Both the position numbers and the translations under genes were made by a program. Below the pieces are notes generated by a model, which did not search any database, had not been told where the DNA came from, and worked only from the letters and a program-made list of their open reading frames with translations. From contig NZ_JABBYO010000004.1 of NCBI RefSeq assembly GCF_012958305.1, positions 248,001 to 312,000 of the forward strand: a stretch of 64,000 nucleotides of DNA, read 5' to 3'. The stretch comes from Tautonia rosea (GTDB lineage: Bacteria > Planctomycetota > Planctomycetia > Isosphaerales > Isosphaeraceae). Below are positions 42,027 through 50,918 of this stretch, in pieces (positions within the stretch are counted from its first letter, which is position 1; each line of letters opens with the position of its first letter).

Positions 42027-43082
42027 TTAGCCGACGGACTTTCGGCGCAGGAGGTAGAGGTCTTGATTGGCCTGATTGCGTCCGGGGCGGAAGCCCATTA
42101 GATCCCATTGATGATGGAGGTGAAGAATTACCCAGGAAAGCGGGAGGAAGGCGTCTCCCCAGTCCGAGATCGAGTCGAGTTGTGACTGAACTTCATCATT
42201 GTGACGGTAAACGTCTTCAAATCGGTAGCGGTTCTGGGCGAGGTCGGCGGCGATGGCGCGAATCCCTTCGTCGGATCGCCAGCCGGTCCGAAGCGAATAG
42301 CCCAGGGTAGCGGCCCCGTGGGTAGTGAACATCAAGACGCCATCGGGCTTAATGATCCGGGCCATCTCATCGAACCAGGCCAGGGCGGCGCGTTCGGAGA
42401 AGTGAGACCAGATGGAGATGGCATAGACGCCGTTGAAGTGCTGCGAGGGATACGGCAGTGGGGGCCACTGGGGGCTGATCTGGAAGTCGATGCCGGGCAG
42501 GTGGTCTGAGGCCCAGGCGATGGACTCCTTGACGGGATCGCACCCGTACCATTGGGCTTCGGGGTAGGCGGCTGCGAGGTAGCGGACCGCGGCGCCGGAG
42601 GAGCAGCCGAAGTCGAGATAATGGCCGTCTGATTCGACCTGGCCGCCGCACTGTTCCAGTTCTTCGATGAATAGGTCGCCGCTGTACTGGTCGCCGATGA
42701 AGATCGGCTTACGCATCATGCAATGGATGTGCGCGGGGGGGTTGGCATCGCAGAGCCCCGTTTTGGCACCGACGAGATGTGGGAGGAAGTGGGTTCCGTA
42801 GCGGAGGATTTCCCGTCGGAAATGCTTGGGATCGGAGGTGGCGTAGCCTTCGAAGACCTGGCGGAAGGTCTCGGGGTCGAGCCGGTCGCGAAGGGATTCC
42901 CGGACGAGCTGGAGGTCGGTCGGGTTGAGCCGAGCAAAGAGGCGGTTGGTTGCGGGGGTTTGTGCGGGAAGTTGGTAAGCGGCGAGCAATCCGAAAGTCT
43001 CGGCGATCGAAGACTCAAGCGGCAGGTCGTCCGGGAACAGTGAGTCAACCGGATGGGAGCGTTCGGTGGCTGGGGCGGTCAT
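42027..43082 (-). CDS. SAM-dependent methyltransferase
   Basis: A 351-residue class I methyltransferase. After about 150 residues without a known domain (ending THFLPHLVGAKTGLCDANPP), the Rossmann fold begins with motif I LDFGCSSGAAVRYLA, then the acidic residue in YGCDPVKESIAWA, the VYAISIWSHFSE motif IV region and the ARIIKPDGVLMFTTHG segment. The substrate is unknown; the long N-terminal region is reminiscent of methyltransferases in cell-envelope glycan loci, but no such locus is seen here. The ATG at 43082 has GAGGTGAG close upstream. It stands alone on the minus strand. Confidence 0.85.
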   Translation of the reverse strand: MTAPATERSHPVDSLFPDDLPLESSIAETFGLLAAYQLPAQTPATNRLFARLNPTDLQLVRESLRDRLDPETFRQVFEGYATSDPKHFRREILRYGTHFLPHLVGAKTGLCDANPPAHIHCMMRKPIFIGDQYSGDLFIEELEQCGGQVESDGHYLDFGCSSGAAVRYLAAAYPEAQWYGCDPVKESIAWASDHLPGIDFQISPQWPPLPYPSQHFNGVYAISIWSHFSERAALAWFDEMARIIKPDGVLMFTTHGAATLGYSLRTGWRSDEGIRAIAADLAQNRYRFEDVYRHNDEVQSQLDSISDWGDAFLPLSWVILHLHHQWDLMGFRPGRNQANQDLYLLRRKSVG

Positions 43083-43381
43083 GGGTCTCACCTCGTCAGG
43101 TTCGTGAGAGAAGACGGGACTTGAGGCTGCAATTCGGGCCGGGAAGATGACGCTTCACACCGGAGCAGCAGAATCTTCGCTCACCATCGAGCCCTTGGCT
43201 CGTTGAGCCCGAGGTTGAACAGGTGACGTGGTGCCGGTTTCTGGATGGATGGGCAGACCATAAACGGACCCCGAACGGGGGTCAATGGCGGATTTGACCA
43301 GGCAAAGTGAACGGGACGAGAGGGATTGTGACCGATCGGCTCAGCAAATGGAGAGGATGCGGAGGATGAATAAAGCAGAAA

Positions 43382-43738
43382 TCAGAGGTAATCTTCGCGG
43401 ACGGGATGAAAGACGTCGAGGGCGAGGGCGGGGCCGTCGAGGGCGACGACGCGATGGGGAACACCTCCGGGGATGCGCCAGAGGTCGCCGGGTTCGAGGA
43501 TGCGCGTGATGCCGCCGACGGTGAATTCGAGTCGGCCTTTGACGAGGTAGCCCATTTGCTCGTGCGGGTGGAAGTGCTCGGGGACGATGCCGCCGGGCTG
43601 GAATTCGACGACCGAGAGCATGATGCCCTGGCCGGCGGTCACGCGGAGGTCGACACCGGGGAACAAGGGGAGGTGCTTGCCGGAGCCAGCGGAGATGAAA
43701 TAGTCGTCGGCGGTCGGTTCGGGGGGGGCATCGGGCAT
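43382..43738 (-). CDS. Cupin-domain protein
   Basis: A 118-residue single cupin. The two cupin motifs are visible as PEHFHPHEQMGYLVKGRLEFTV (G-x5-H-x-H-x3,4-E-x6-G form) and GDLWRIPGGVPHRVV. The His/Glu set should bind one metal ion. Its function could be a dioxygenase, isomerase or sugar-binding role; nothing decides. The ATG at 43738 lies four bases after the stop of the zinc/cytochrome-type gene, so the two are almost certainly co-transcribed. Confidence 0.88.
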   Translation of the reverse strand: MPDAPPEPTADDYFISAGSGKHLPLFPGVDLRVTAGQGIMLSVVEFQPGGIVPEHFHPHEQMGYLVKGRLEFTVGGITRILEPGDLWRIPGGVPHRVVALDGPALALDVFHPVREDYL

Positions 43739-43742
43739 GGGA

Positions 43743-45281
43743 TCAACGTCCTCGGGGGTATCGGGCCATGACCCACTGGCCCCAGGCCGTGAGGAACTGG
43801 TTGCGGTCGACGCCGAAGAGTTGTTGCACACCGGCGTCGAGCTGCTGGCGACCGCCGAGCATCCCTCGGACGAAGGGGCCGAAGGCGCGCGGGTTGGCGG
43901 TCGAGAGCCATTCCAGGAGGCTGAAGCCGAGTGCTCGGGTGTCGTCGGGCGGGAGTTGATCGCCGAGGGCCTCGGCCGACTTGGTGGTCCAGCCGAGCTG
44001 CGAGGCCCGGACGGTCGCTGTGCGGAGCCGAGCGACGTAGGGGCTTCGTGGTTCGAGCTTCGAGGCGAGGAAGGCTCCGTAGCCGAGGGCAAGCCATTGC
44101 GGGGCGTTGGCATCGCTTCGGGAGACGGCACCGGCGCCGAGCTGCTCGACGAGGAGGAAATCGAGGCTGCGATCGACAGCGGCATCGCTGGCCTCGCCGC
44201 CGCCGAAGGGGTCGAGGGCGACGAGGTAAGGGGTGTCGTCGGCCAGATCGGCGCGGCCCTGTTCGCCGTCGAGCGGTTCCTGGCGGGCGACGGTGCGGAC
44301 GAACTCGGCGTAATGGTTGCGATCGGTGAAGACGTAGACGCTGATCTGGAGCGGGCCGAAGGGGGCGGTCTGACCAGGGCGGGTCAGCATGGTCTGGAGG
44401 GTGTCGGCGGCCTTGTCGAGGGTCTTGACGGTGGCACTGGCGCGGGATTCGGGCAGATTGCCAAACAGGAGAACACGCTTGCCGGCGGTCGGCTCGGGGG
44501 GGTTGCCGGCGCCGGCCTGGGCCCAGCGGAGGGTGGCGGCCTCGGTCAGTTGCGTGCGGCGTTCTTCGGGTGAGAGGCGGGCGAGGGCGGCGGCTCGGAG
44601 CTGATCGGGAGAGACGGCGACCTCGGCCAGCGGAGCGCTGGGATTGGCCCCGGCGTCGAGCAAGGCTCCGGCGGCGATCCAGGCTTCGATCCGGGCTATG
44701 GTTTCGGGGGCGAGGTTCGTATTTCCGGGGGGCATTTTGGGGGTGCTTTCCCCCTTGACGCGGAGGATCAGCTCGCTGGCGTCGGGATTGCGGGCTTCGA
44801 TGACGGCGCCGGACTCGGCCCCGGTCATCAAGGCGCGGAAGGTGCTGAGGTCGAAACCGCCGCGGCGATCCCGAGCGTTATGGCATCGGACGCAGTTGGC
44901 CACGAGGACCGGGGCCACGTCGGTGGAGAACTTTGGGCCGTCGTCGGGGTTTTGGGCGACGGGGGCGGGGACCGGAGCCGGTTCGGGCGAGAAGAGGGAG
45001 ACGGTGCGAATCGCCTGGTTGGGCTTGCAGGTCTGACAGGCTCGGAAGCCGCCGGCCTCGGCCGCGCCGGGAGAGCGGAAGGCGAGGCGGTTGCCGGGCG
45101 AGAGCCGCCGGGCCGAGGAGCAATCAGGCTCGTGATAGACCTTTGAGTTCTTTGATCCGACGACCAGGCCGCCGACGTTTTGCGCCCGAAGCTTCGGATT
45201 CGGGCCGTTGATCATCAACAGCAGGAGGACGGCGGCGATCGGGCAAAGTGCGATCGCGAGATTGGGGAGTCGTCGCCGCAT
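43743..45281 (-). CDS. Membrane-anchored protein with Ada-like zinc motif and planctomycete cytochrome c domain
   Basis: A protein of 512 residues. After an N-terminal transmembrane anchor (residues about 8-27) comes an Ada-type zinc-ribbon-like module (GSKNSKVYHEPDCSSARRL, then FRACQTCKPN; four cysteine/histidine ligands). A Pro/Ala linker leads to a PSCyt1-like heme domain with CVRCHN and KMPPGN near residue 200. The C-terminal 300 residues resemble DUF1570-type domains (YVFTDRNHYAEFVR, WLALGYGAFLASK) but lack a clear HExxH zinc-protease motif. The ATG at 45281 with GGAG nine bases upstream is preferred; another ATG lies about 66 bases further upstream. The cupin gene follows four bases downstream. 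Confidence 0.8.
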   Translation of the reverse strand: MRRRLPNLAIALCPIAAVLLLLMINGPNPKLRAQNVGGLVVGSKNSKVYHEPDCSSARRLSPGNRLAFRSPGAAEAGGFRACQTCKPNQAIRTVSLFSPEPAPVPAPVAQNPDDGPKFSTDVAPVLVANCVRCHNARDRRGGFDLSTFRALMTGAESGAVIEARNPDASELILRVKGESTPKMPPGNTNLAPETIARIEAWIAAGALLDAGANPSAPLAEVAVSPDQLRAAALARLSPEERRTQLTEAATLRWAQAGAGNPPEPTAGKRVLLFGNLPESRASATVKTLDKAADTLQTMLTRPGQTAPFGPLQISVYVFTDRNHYAEFVRTVARQEPLDGEQGRADLADDTPYLVALDPFGGGEASDAAVDRSLDFLLVEQLGAGAVSRSDANAPQWLALGYGAFLASKLEPRSPYVARLRTATVRASQLGWTTKSAEALGDQLPPDDTRALGFSLLEWLSTANPRAFGPFVRGMLGGRQQLDAGVQQLFGVDRNQFLTAWGQWVMARYPRGR

Positions 45282-45515
45282 TTGCGCACGCTCCAGCAAG
45301 GCCGACGGGTCGGGAATGATTGCATTTGATTTTGGCCCATCCATCATGCCAACGCAAGGCCGACCCAGGACGGTCCGGGGTTTCGTGATCGACCGATCCT
45401 TTGCGGCGGTTGCTAGACAAAGTGAGGCGGCTGGCGTATGAGTTGGGCATTGAACCCTTCTCTCGTGCCGGGCGATCGAGCCCGCTGATCGGCTTGCAAA
45501 CCGAGGCAGACCGCG

Positions 45516-46514
45516 ATGGACGCCGATGGACCGTTGACCCCGCTCCGATTCACTCCGATCTTGAAGCGCTTGATCTGGGGGGGGCGTCGCCTGGCGTCGA
45601 AGCTGCACAAGGACCTCGGTCCGGAAGACGACTACGCCGAATCGTGGGAGCTCTCGGATCACCGGCACGGTCAGAGCGAGGTGGCCGAGGGACCGTTCGC
45701 CGGATCGACCCTGCACGATCTGGTCATTCGGCGAGGGCCGGAACTGCTGGGCGAAGCGGTGGGGCTTCGGAAGCAGTTTCCACTGCTGGTGAAATTTCTC
45801 GACGCGCATCAGGTGCTCTCGGTGCAGGTCCACCCGGACGACGAGCAAGGCCGTCGTCTGGCCGACGACAACGGCAAAACCGAAGCGTGGGTCGTGATCG
45901 ACGCCGAACCGGGCAGCCGGATTTATTCGGGCCTGAAGCCGGGGGTCGATCGCTCTCGATTTGCCGAGGCACTGCGAACCGGCCGGATCGAGGAGGTCTT
46001 GCATGCCTTCGAGCCGAGGGCGGGGGACTGCATCTTTATTCCGGCCGGGACGGTTCACGCGATCGGCGCCGGGGTCTTGCTGACCGAGGTGCAGCAGATG
46101 TCTGACGCGACGTTCCGAGTCGATGATTGGGGGCGCGTCGGGCCAGACGGTGCGCCTCGGACGTTGCACCAGGCCGAGGCGCTGGAGGTGACCGACTACG
46201 AGCGAGGCCCGGTCGATCCGGTGCGATCGCGGCTGGACATGATCGACGGGGGGACGCAGGAGCATCTGATCCGGTGTCCGTACTTTGCCCTCGATCGGTA
46301 CGTATTGACCGGGCCGACGCGGATCGGAGATCCCCAGCAAGGGCGGTTCACGGCCCTGATCGGACTGGGGGGGAAGGTCAAGGTCTCGCATGAGGGGCAA
46401 TCGTATCCGGTCGAGCTGGGACAGACGTTACTCTTGCCGGCGGTGATCGGGGCCTGTCCGATCGAGCCAAGCGGCGAGGGTGAGGCGATCGTCCTGACCT
46501 GCACGGTCCCTTGA
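45516..46514 (+). CDS. manA: Type I phosphomannose isomerase
   Basis: A protein of 332 residues interconverting mannose 6-phosphate and fructose 6-phosphate. The N-terminus (LTPLRFTPILKRLIWGGRRL), the zinc-binding VQVHPDD motif, GKTEAWVVID, and the catalytic-cupin segment FIPAGTVHAIGAG match short class I enzymes of the Bacillus ManA/Pmi type. It supplies mannose phosphates for envelope polysaccharides or uses mannose as carbon source. It diverges from the zinc/cytochrome gene with a 234-base gap. A membrane-protein gene follows immediately. Confidence 0.93.
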   Translation: MDADGPLTPLRFTPILKRLIWGGRRLASKLHKDLGPEDDYAESWELSDHRHGQSEVAEGPFAGSTLHDLVIRRGPELLGEAVGLRKQFPLLVKFLDAHQVLSVQVHPDDEQGRRLADDNGKTEAWVVIDAEPGSRIYSGLKPGVDRSRFAEALRTGRIEEVLHAFEPRAGDCIFIPAGTVHAIGAGVLLTEVQQMSDATFRVDDWGRVGPDGAPRTLHQAEALEVTDYERGPVDPVRSRLDMIDGGTQEHLIRCPYFALDRYVLTGPTRIGDPQQGRFTALIGLGGKVKVSHEGQSYPVELGQTLLLPAVIGACPIEPSGEGEAIVLTCTVP

Positions 46515-46546
46515 GCACGCCACCGAGCGGATCGAGAATCGGCGGA

Positions 46547-47761
46547 ATGGAAGGAGATGGGGTTCGACGGGAGTGGAGTGACGCGATCGTGTCTGCCTTG
46601 CCTGAAGGTTCCGGATCGATCCCCCCTGCCCTGGTTGATCGGCTGCCGGTCTGGAGATTCTTGCTTGGGGGGATCGGCGCGGCCGGTTCGATTCGGGCCT
46701 TGGTCCTGGCAATCGTCGGGCTGCAACTGACGATGGTCGGCTGGGCGGCGATTGACGGGATGAGCCGCGATGACGTGGGGACCATCCGGCGCACGATGCT
46801 CGGTCCTCGGCCGGAGATCGAGCGGTTCAAGGGGCAAAATGCGGTTCAGGAGGCTCTGGCTCGATCGGCGTTGACGATTGTCGACCCGGTGCGGGTGGTT
46901 TCGGGGCCGGTCGGAGGACTGCTGGCGATAGATCGAGGCGGGATCGGGCCAGGTCGGTTGAGTCTCGCGGCGATCTGGGCGCTGGGGGTCTGGGGGGTGA
47001 TCGGCGGGGCAATCGGCCGGCTGGCGGTGAGGCATCTGGACCCGGTGGGCGAGGAGATCGGGGTCTGGTCTGCCGTTCGGTTCATGGGGACTCGCCTGAG
47101 GAGTGTCCTGGCCGCTCCGCTGGGGGTGCTGGTGGTGGTCGGCCTGCTGGCGATCCCGTCGGCCGTGCTCGGTCTGATCGGTTCACTGGGAGGAGCGGGA
47201 GCCGAGGCGATCGTGAACGGGGGGCTCTTGGTTTCCCTGGCACTGGCAATTCCCTCAGCGGTGCTGGTGATCGTGCTGATGATCGGCTGGCCGCTGATGG
47301 TCTTGACGGTGGCAGTGGAAGGGGAAGACGGTTTCGAGGCGTTGAGCCGAACGGTCAGCTACCTGAGACAACGCCCGGGGGTGTTTCTGGGATCACTCGC
47401 GATCAGCGGGACAGCGGGAGCCTTAGGCCTGATCCTGGTGTCGCAGTTGGCTCGCCTGGTGGTGCATCTGGCGGGTTGGGGATTGGCGATCGGTGGGCCG
47501 AGCGATCCGATCGGGCCGGGGTTTGCGTGGTCGGGGGCCGGAGAGGGCCTCTGGCCTTCGAGGTTGGAAGGGTGGCTGGCGGGGATCGGCCTCGTCTTGC
47601 ATGGCTGGGCGTTCGGTTACGTCTGGTCGGCGTTCGCCCGGATTTATGTCGTCCTGCGTCACGAGGTGGACGGTACCCCCTGGCCCGACCTCTATCGGCC
47701 CGAGGAAGACGCGGAGCCGTTCGCCCCGGAGCCGACCCGTTCTCCAGCCAGGTCGGGCTGA
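46547..47761 (+). CDS. Hypothetical multi-pass membrane protein
   Basis: A 404-residue protein with about six or seven transmembrane helices. Visible segments include LVLAIVGLQLTMVGWAAI, LSLAAIWALGVWGVIGGAIG, LGVLVVVGLLAIPSAVLGLIG, LVSLALAIPSAVLVIVLMIGWPLMVLTVAV and a final pair near FGYVWSAFARIYVVLR. The pattern EGEDGFEALSRTVSYLRQRPG followed by membrane helices resembles bacterial YIP1/DUF4013-like proteins. I cannot name a function. A TTG at 46511 overlapping the manA stop is an alternative start. It begins 32 bases after manA and is likely co-transcribed. Confidence 0.75.
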   Translation: MEGDGVRREWSDAIVSALPEGSGSIPPALVDRLPVWRFLLGGIGAAGSIRALVLAIVGLQLTMVGWAAIDGMSRDDVGTIRRTMLGPRPEIERFKGQNAVQEALARSALTIVDPVRVVSGPVGGLLAIDRGGIGPGRLSLAAIWALGVWGVIGGAIGRLAVRHLDPVGEEIGVWSAVRFMGTRLRSVLAAPLGVLVVVGLLAIPSAVLGLIGSLGGAGAEAIVNGGLLVSLALAIPSAVLVIVLMIGWPLMVLTVAVEGEDGFEALSRTVSYLRQRPGVFLGSLAISGTAGALGLILVSQLARLVVHLAGWGLAIGGPSDPIGPGFAWSGAGEGLWPSRLEGWLAGIGLVLHGWAFGYVWSAFARIYVVLRHEVDGTPWPDLYRPEEDAEPFAPEPTRSPARSG

Positions 47762-47907
47762 TCCGGTGGGGCCTTCCCCATGCCGATCGGCCCCGATGAG
47801 CGGCAGGCGACCGACCTTGTTCACGGTCGCGATCGTGCCTATAATCCGTTCAGAAGTTTCTGAAACCCCTCCCAGGACAGGGGTGGCATGCTCGGAATGG
47901 TGGGTTG

Positions 47908-48762
47908 ATGGACCGCGACGATTCCAGCCCTGGTTCGCTTCGGGTGGGTGCCGTGAGGTACCTGAACGCGAAGCCCTTATATTTCGGGCTCGATCGCCTC
48001 GCGCCCGGGATTCGGCTGGAGATGGACTTGCCGAGCCTGCTGGCGGATCGTCTGGCGGGAGGGTCGCTGGACGTGGCCTTGATTCCGTCGGTCGAGTACC
48101 TGCGCGGGGCGAAACTGGGCTACCGAATCATTCCGGGCCTGGCGATTGCCTCGGGAGGGCCGGTTCGCAGCGTCAAGCTGTACAGTCGGGTGCCGTTTGC
48201 CCGGATTGATCGGCTCGCCCTGGATGAGGGGTCACGCACGAGTCAGGCCCTGGCCCGCGTCTGGCTGGATGAGGCGCACGGGGTGCGTCCGTCGATTGTA
48301 GAGTCCTTGCCGATGGGCGTGCCGGTTCAGGAAAGTACGGCCGATGCGGTGCTCTTGATCGGCGATCGCGCCATGAGAGACCCTGACGAGCGGTTCCATG
48401 CGGTCGTCGACCTGGCCTCGGCCTGGCGATCGTTGACCGGCCTGCCGTTTGTCTTCGCGTTGTGGGTCGCCCGATCGGGGATCGACCTGGGCGACCTGCC
48501 CGAGGCGTTGCACCACGCCCGGGCCGAAGGGCTGGTGCACGTGGATCAGATTGCCGAGCAGATTGGTCCCGGACTCGGCCTGACGCGTGACGAGTGCATT
48601 GATTACCTGACCCGGAATATTTCGTACGATCTGGGTGAGCCGGAGGTCGCCGCTCTCCGCCTGTTTGCCCGGAAAGCCGCTGCGCTGGGGCTCGCCCCGG
48701 AGGATGTGGATCTTGCCTTCGCCAACACCCGACGTCTCCCGGATCTTGCAGCGCGCCGTTGA
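47908..48762 (+). CDS. mqnA: Chorismate dehydratase (futalosine pathway)
   Basis: A 284-residue MqnA/MqnD-fold protein. The family signature RVGAVRYLNAKPLYFGLD starts near residue 12; DVALIPSVEYLRG, GPVRSVKLYSR and LDEGSRTSQAL follow. It dehydrates chorismate to 3-enolpyruvylbenzoate, the first step of the futalosine route to menaquinone. The ATG at 47908 is used; a TTG three bases upstream is possible. Its 3' end overlaps mqnC, so the two steps are encoded in a coupled pair. Confidence 0.94.
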   Translation: MDRDDSSPGSLRVGAVRYLNAKPLYFGLDRLAPGIRLEMDLPSLLADRLAGGSLDVALIPSVEYLRGAKLGYRIIPGLAIASGGPVRSVKLYSRVPFARIDRLALDEGSRTSQALARVWLDEAHGVRPSIVESLPMGVPVQESTADAVLLIGDRAMRDPDERFHAVVDLASAWRSLTGLPFVFALWVARSGIDLGDLPEALHHARAEGLVHVDQIAEQIGPGLGLTRDECIDYLTRNISYDLGEPEVAALRLFARKAAALGLAPEDVDLAFANTRRLPDLAARR

Positions 48763-49837
48763 CGGCGAGCGTCTCTCGTTCGATGACGGGGTCACCCTCT
48801 TGAAGGAGGGGGACCTGCTGTCGCTCGGCCGCGCCGCCGATGCCGTCTGCAAACGGCTGCACCCCGAGCCGTACCGCACCTACAACATCGACCGAAACAT
48901 CAACTATTCGAACGTCTGCGCGGCGATCTGCCACTTCTGCGCCTTCTACCGGAAGGTTGGCGATACCGACGCCTATGTGCTCGATCGCGAGGTCTTGCTC
49001 GACAAGATCCGGGAAACGGTGGAGCTGGGCGGCGATCAGATCTTGATGCAAGGAGGCCTGCATCCCGAGCTGCCGTTCGACTGGTACATTGACCTCTTGC
49101 ACGACATCAAGGCGGCCTATCCGCAGGTCAACGTGCACGGCTTCAGTCCGCCCGAGATTCACTTCCTGGCCAAGAAGTTCAAGATGCCGGTGATCGAGGT
49201 CCTGCGCCGGTTCAAGGAGGCCGGTCTGGGAAGTCTGCCGGGAGGAGGCGGCGAGATTCTGGTCGACCGGGTCCGGAAGATTCTGACCAAGGGAAAGGTG
49301 CTGAGCGACGACTGGCTGGCGGTCCATCGGGCCTGGCACGAACTCGGGGGCATTTCGACGGCCACGATGATGTTCGGTCACGTCGAGACGCTGGAGGAAC
49401 GGATCGAGCACCTGGAGCGCTGCCGACAGCTTCAGGATGAGACGGGCGGCCTGACGGCGTTCATCTCCTGGACCTTCCAGCCGGACAACACCGACATGGC
49501 CGACGTGCCCGCGCAGGGGGCGTTCGAATACCTTCGCGTGCAGGCCGTGACCCGGTTGTATCTCGACTCGATCCCCAACATTCAGTCGTCGTGGGTGACG
49601 CAAGGGCCGGCGATCGGCGGCCTGGCGCTCTATTTCGGCGCCAACGACATGGGGAGCCTGATGATCGAGGAGAATGTCGTCTCGCAGGCCGGCACCGTCT
49701 TTCAGCTTTCGGTCGACGAGATCAAGCGGGCGATCCGAGAAGCCGGTTACATCCCCCGGCAGCGGAACGTGTATTACGACTACATCGACGCCGACCCGCA
49801 GACGGAGCTGGCGGGATCGCCGTTGACGGTGGTCTGA
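48713..49837 (+). CDS. mqnC: Cyclic dehypoxanthinylfutalosine synthase (radical SAM)
   Basis: A protein of 374 residues. The radical SAM cluster motif is CAAICHFC (C-x3-C-x2-C) near residue 74, with DRNINYSNVC before it and LMQGGLHPELPFDWYIDLLHDIK after it, all typical of MqnC. It cyclises dehypoxanthine futalosine during menaquinone synthesis. The TTG at 48713 is preferred, because GGAGG lies nine bases upstream and within the mqnA coding region; an ATG at 48704 has GGAGG directly adjacent, which is too close. The gene overlaps mqnA by 50 bases. Confidence 0.93.
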   Translation: MPSPTPDVSRILQRAVDGERLSFDDGVTLLKEGDLLSLGRAADAVCKRLHPEPYRTYNIDRNINYSNVCAAICHFCAFYRKVGDTDAYVLDREVLLDKIRETVELGGDQILMQGGLHPELPFDWYIDLLHDIKAAYPQVNVHGFSPPEIHFLAKKFKMPVIEVLRRFKEAGLGSLPGGGGEILVDRVRKILTKGKVLSDDWLAVHRAWHELGGISTATMMFGHVETLEERIEHLERCRQLQDETGGLTAFISWTFQPDNTDMADVPAQGAFEYLRVQAVTRLYLDSIPNIQSSWVTQGPAIGGLALYFGANDMGSLMIEENVVSQAGTVFQLSVDEIKRAIREAGYIPRQRNVYYDYIDADPQTELAGSPLTVV

Positions 49838-49908
49838 GGATACTGGATCGCGCTCGGCCTCGCGGACCGGAGTTCGATCGCAGGGGCTGGGCGTTTTGGC
49901 CCCAGGCC

Positions 49909-49932
49909 CCTCTCCCCGCTCAAGGGGAGAGG
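49909..49932. repeat. 9-bp hairpin downstream of mqnC
   Basis: CCTCTCCCC (49909-49917) and GGGGAGAGG (49924-49932) pair around a 6-base loop. Similar CTCTCCCC hairpins are common intergenic repeats in many bacteria. It may act as a terminator for mqnC; no T tract follows. Confidence 0.5.
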
Positions 49933-50109
49933 TAGGCGGACATTCAATGCCTGCACCCTTTCGCGCCGGAGCGGGCTGGGCATCCGGATCCGATCATCTC
50001 CTTCCCCGCCCTGCCCGGTCTGGCTAGAATGGCCTAGATTGTCAGGAGTGGGTGGTCTTGTACCGCGCCTTTTCTGGTTGTTCTCGCCGGCCCAGGTCGA
50101 GCCGTCCCG

Positions 50110-50868
50110 ATGATCCAGGTCGAGCAGCTTTGCAAGGCGTTCCTCGACTACCGGCGGGGCTGGGTCCCGGCGGTGCAGAACGTGAGCTTCGAGTGCGTTC
50201 CGGGTCAGATCTTCGGCCTTCTGGGTCCGAACGGAGCCGGGAAGACGACCACGCTCCGTATTCTGAGCACGGTGCTTCGGCCGACCAGTGGCCGGGCGAT
50301 CGTGGCCGGCCACGACGTCGTGACGGAACCGGAGGCGGTTCGCACAAAGATCGGCTTCATGTCCTCGGGCACGGGCGTCTACGACCGGATGACCGCCTGG
50401 GAACTGGTGGCGTACTTCGGCGGGCTGTACGGGATCGAGGGGGCGACCCTGAACGACCGGATGGAGCAGATCTTCGACTGGCTCCAGATGAACGACTTCC
50501 GCGACGTGCTCGGCTCGAAGATGTCGACCGGCATGAAGCAGAAAGTCTCAATCGCCCGGACGATCATCCACGACCCGCCGGTCTTGATTTTCGACGAGCC
50601 CACCTCGGGCCTCGATGTCCTGGTGGCTCGCGCCGTCTTGTTGAAGATTCTGGAGCTGCGAGACCGGGGGAAAACGATCATCTTCTCGACCCACTCGATG
50701 CAGGAAGTGACCAAACTCTGCGATCGGGTTGCGATCATCTACAAAGGGCGTCTTCAGGCCGACGGACAGCCCGACGAATTACTGGAACGCTTTGGGCAGC
50801 CCGACCTGGAGGAGCTGTTCTTCCACCTCGTCGAACGAGCCGATGCCGAGGCGGTGGCCTCGGCTTGA
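50110..50868 (+). CDS. ABC transporter ATP-binding protein (NatA-like)
   Basis: A 252-residue ATPase. Walker [11 protein letters not shown], the signature MSTGMKQKV, Walker [13 protein letters not shown] and the H-loop FSTHSMQEV are all present. It resembles NatA-type exporter ATPases. The gene starts ATG ATC CAG; its partner permease-protease begins 50 bases after its stop on the same strand. The pair probably forms one exporter; the substrate is unknown (sodium or an organic solute by family analogy). Confidence 0.93.
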   Translation: MIQVEQLCKAFLDYRRGWVPAVQNVSFECVPGQIFGLLGPNGAGKTTTLRILSTVLRPTSGRAIVAGHDVVTEPEAVRTKIGFMSSGTGVYDRMTAWELVAYFGGLYGIEGATLNDRMEQIFDWLQMNDFRDVLGSKMSTGMKQKVSIARTIIHDPPVLIFDEPTSGLDVLVARAVLLKILELRDRGKTIIFSTHSMQEVTKLCDRVAIIYKGRLQADGQPDELLERFGQPDLEELFFHLVERADAEAVASA

Positions 50869-50918
50869 ACGGCAAAGTCTCACGTCATTGACCCCTCAGG
50901 CCCCGAGCCCGACATCCC

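Noticed and set aside
43743-46400. Very long minus-strand frame extending over manA
   Set aside because: Only the part up to 45281 has protein-like content; the rest is the antisense of manA on the other strand.
49909-49932. New regulatory hairpin downstream of mqnC
   Set aside because: The CTCTCCCC/GGGGAGAG hairpin is of a type common between genes in many bacteria, so it is listed only as a repeat.
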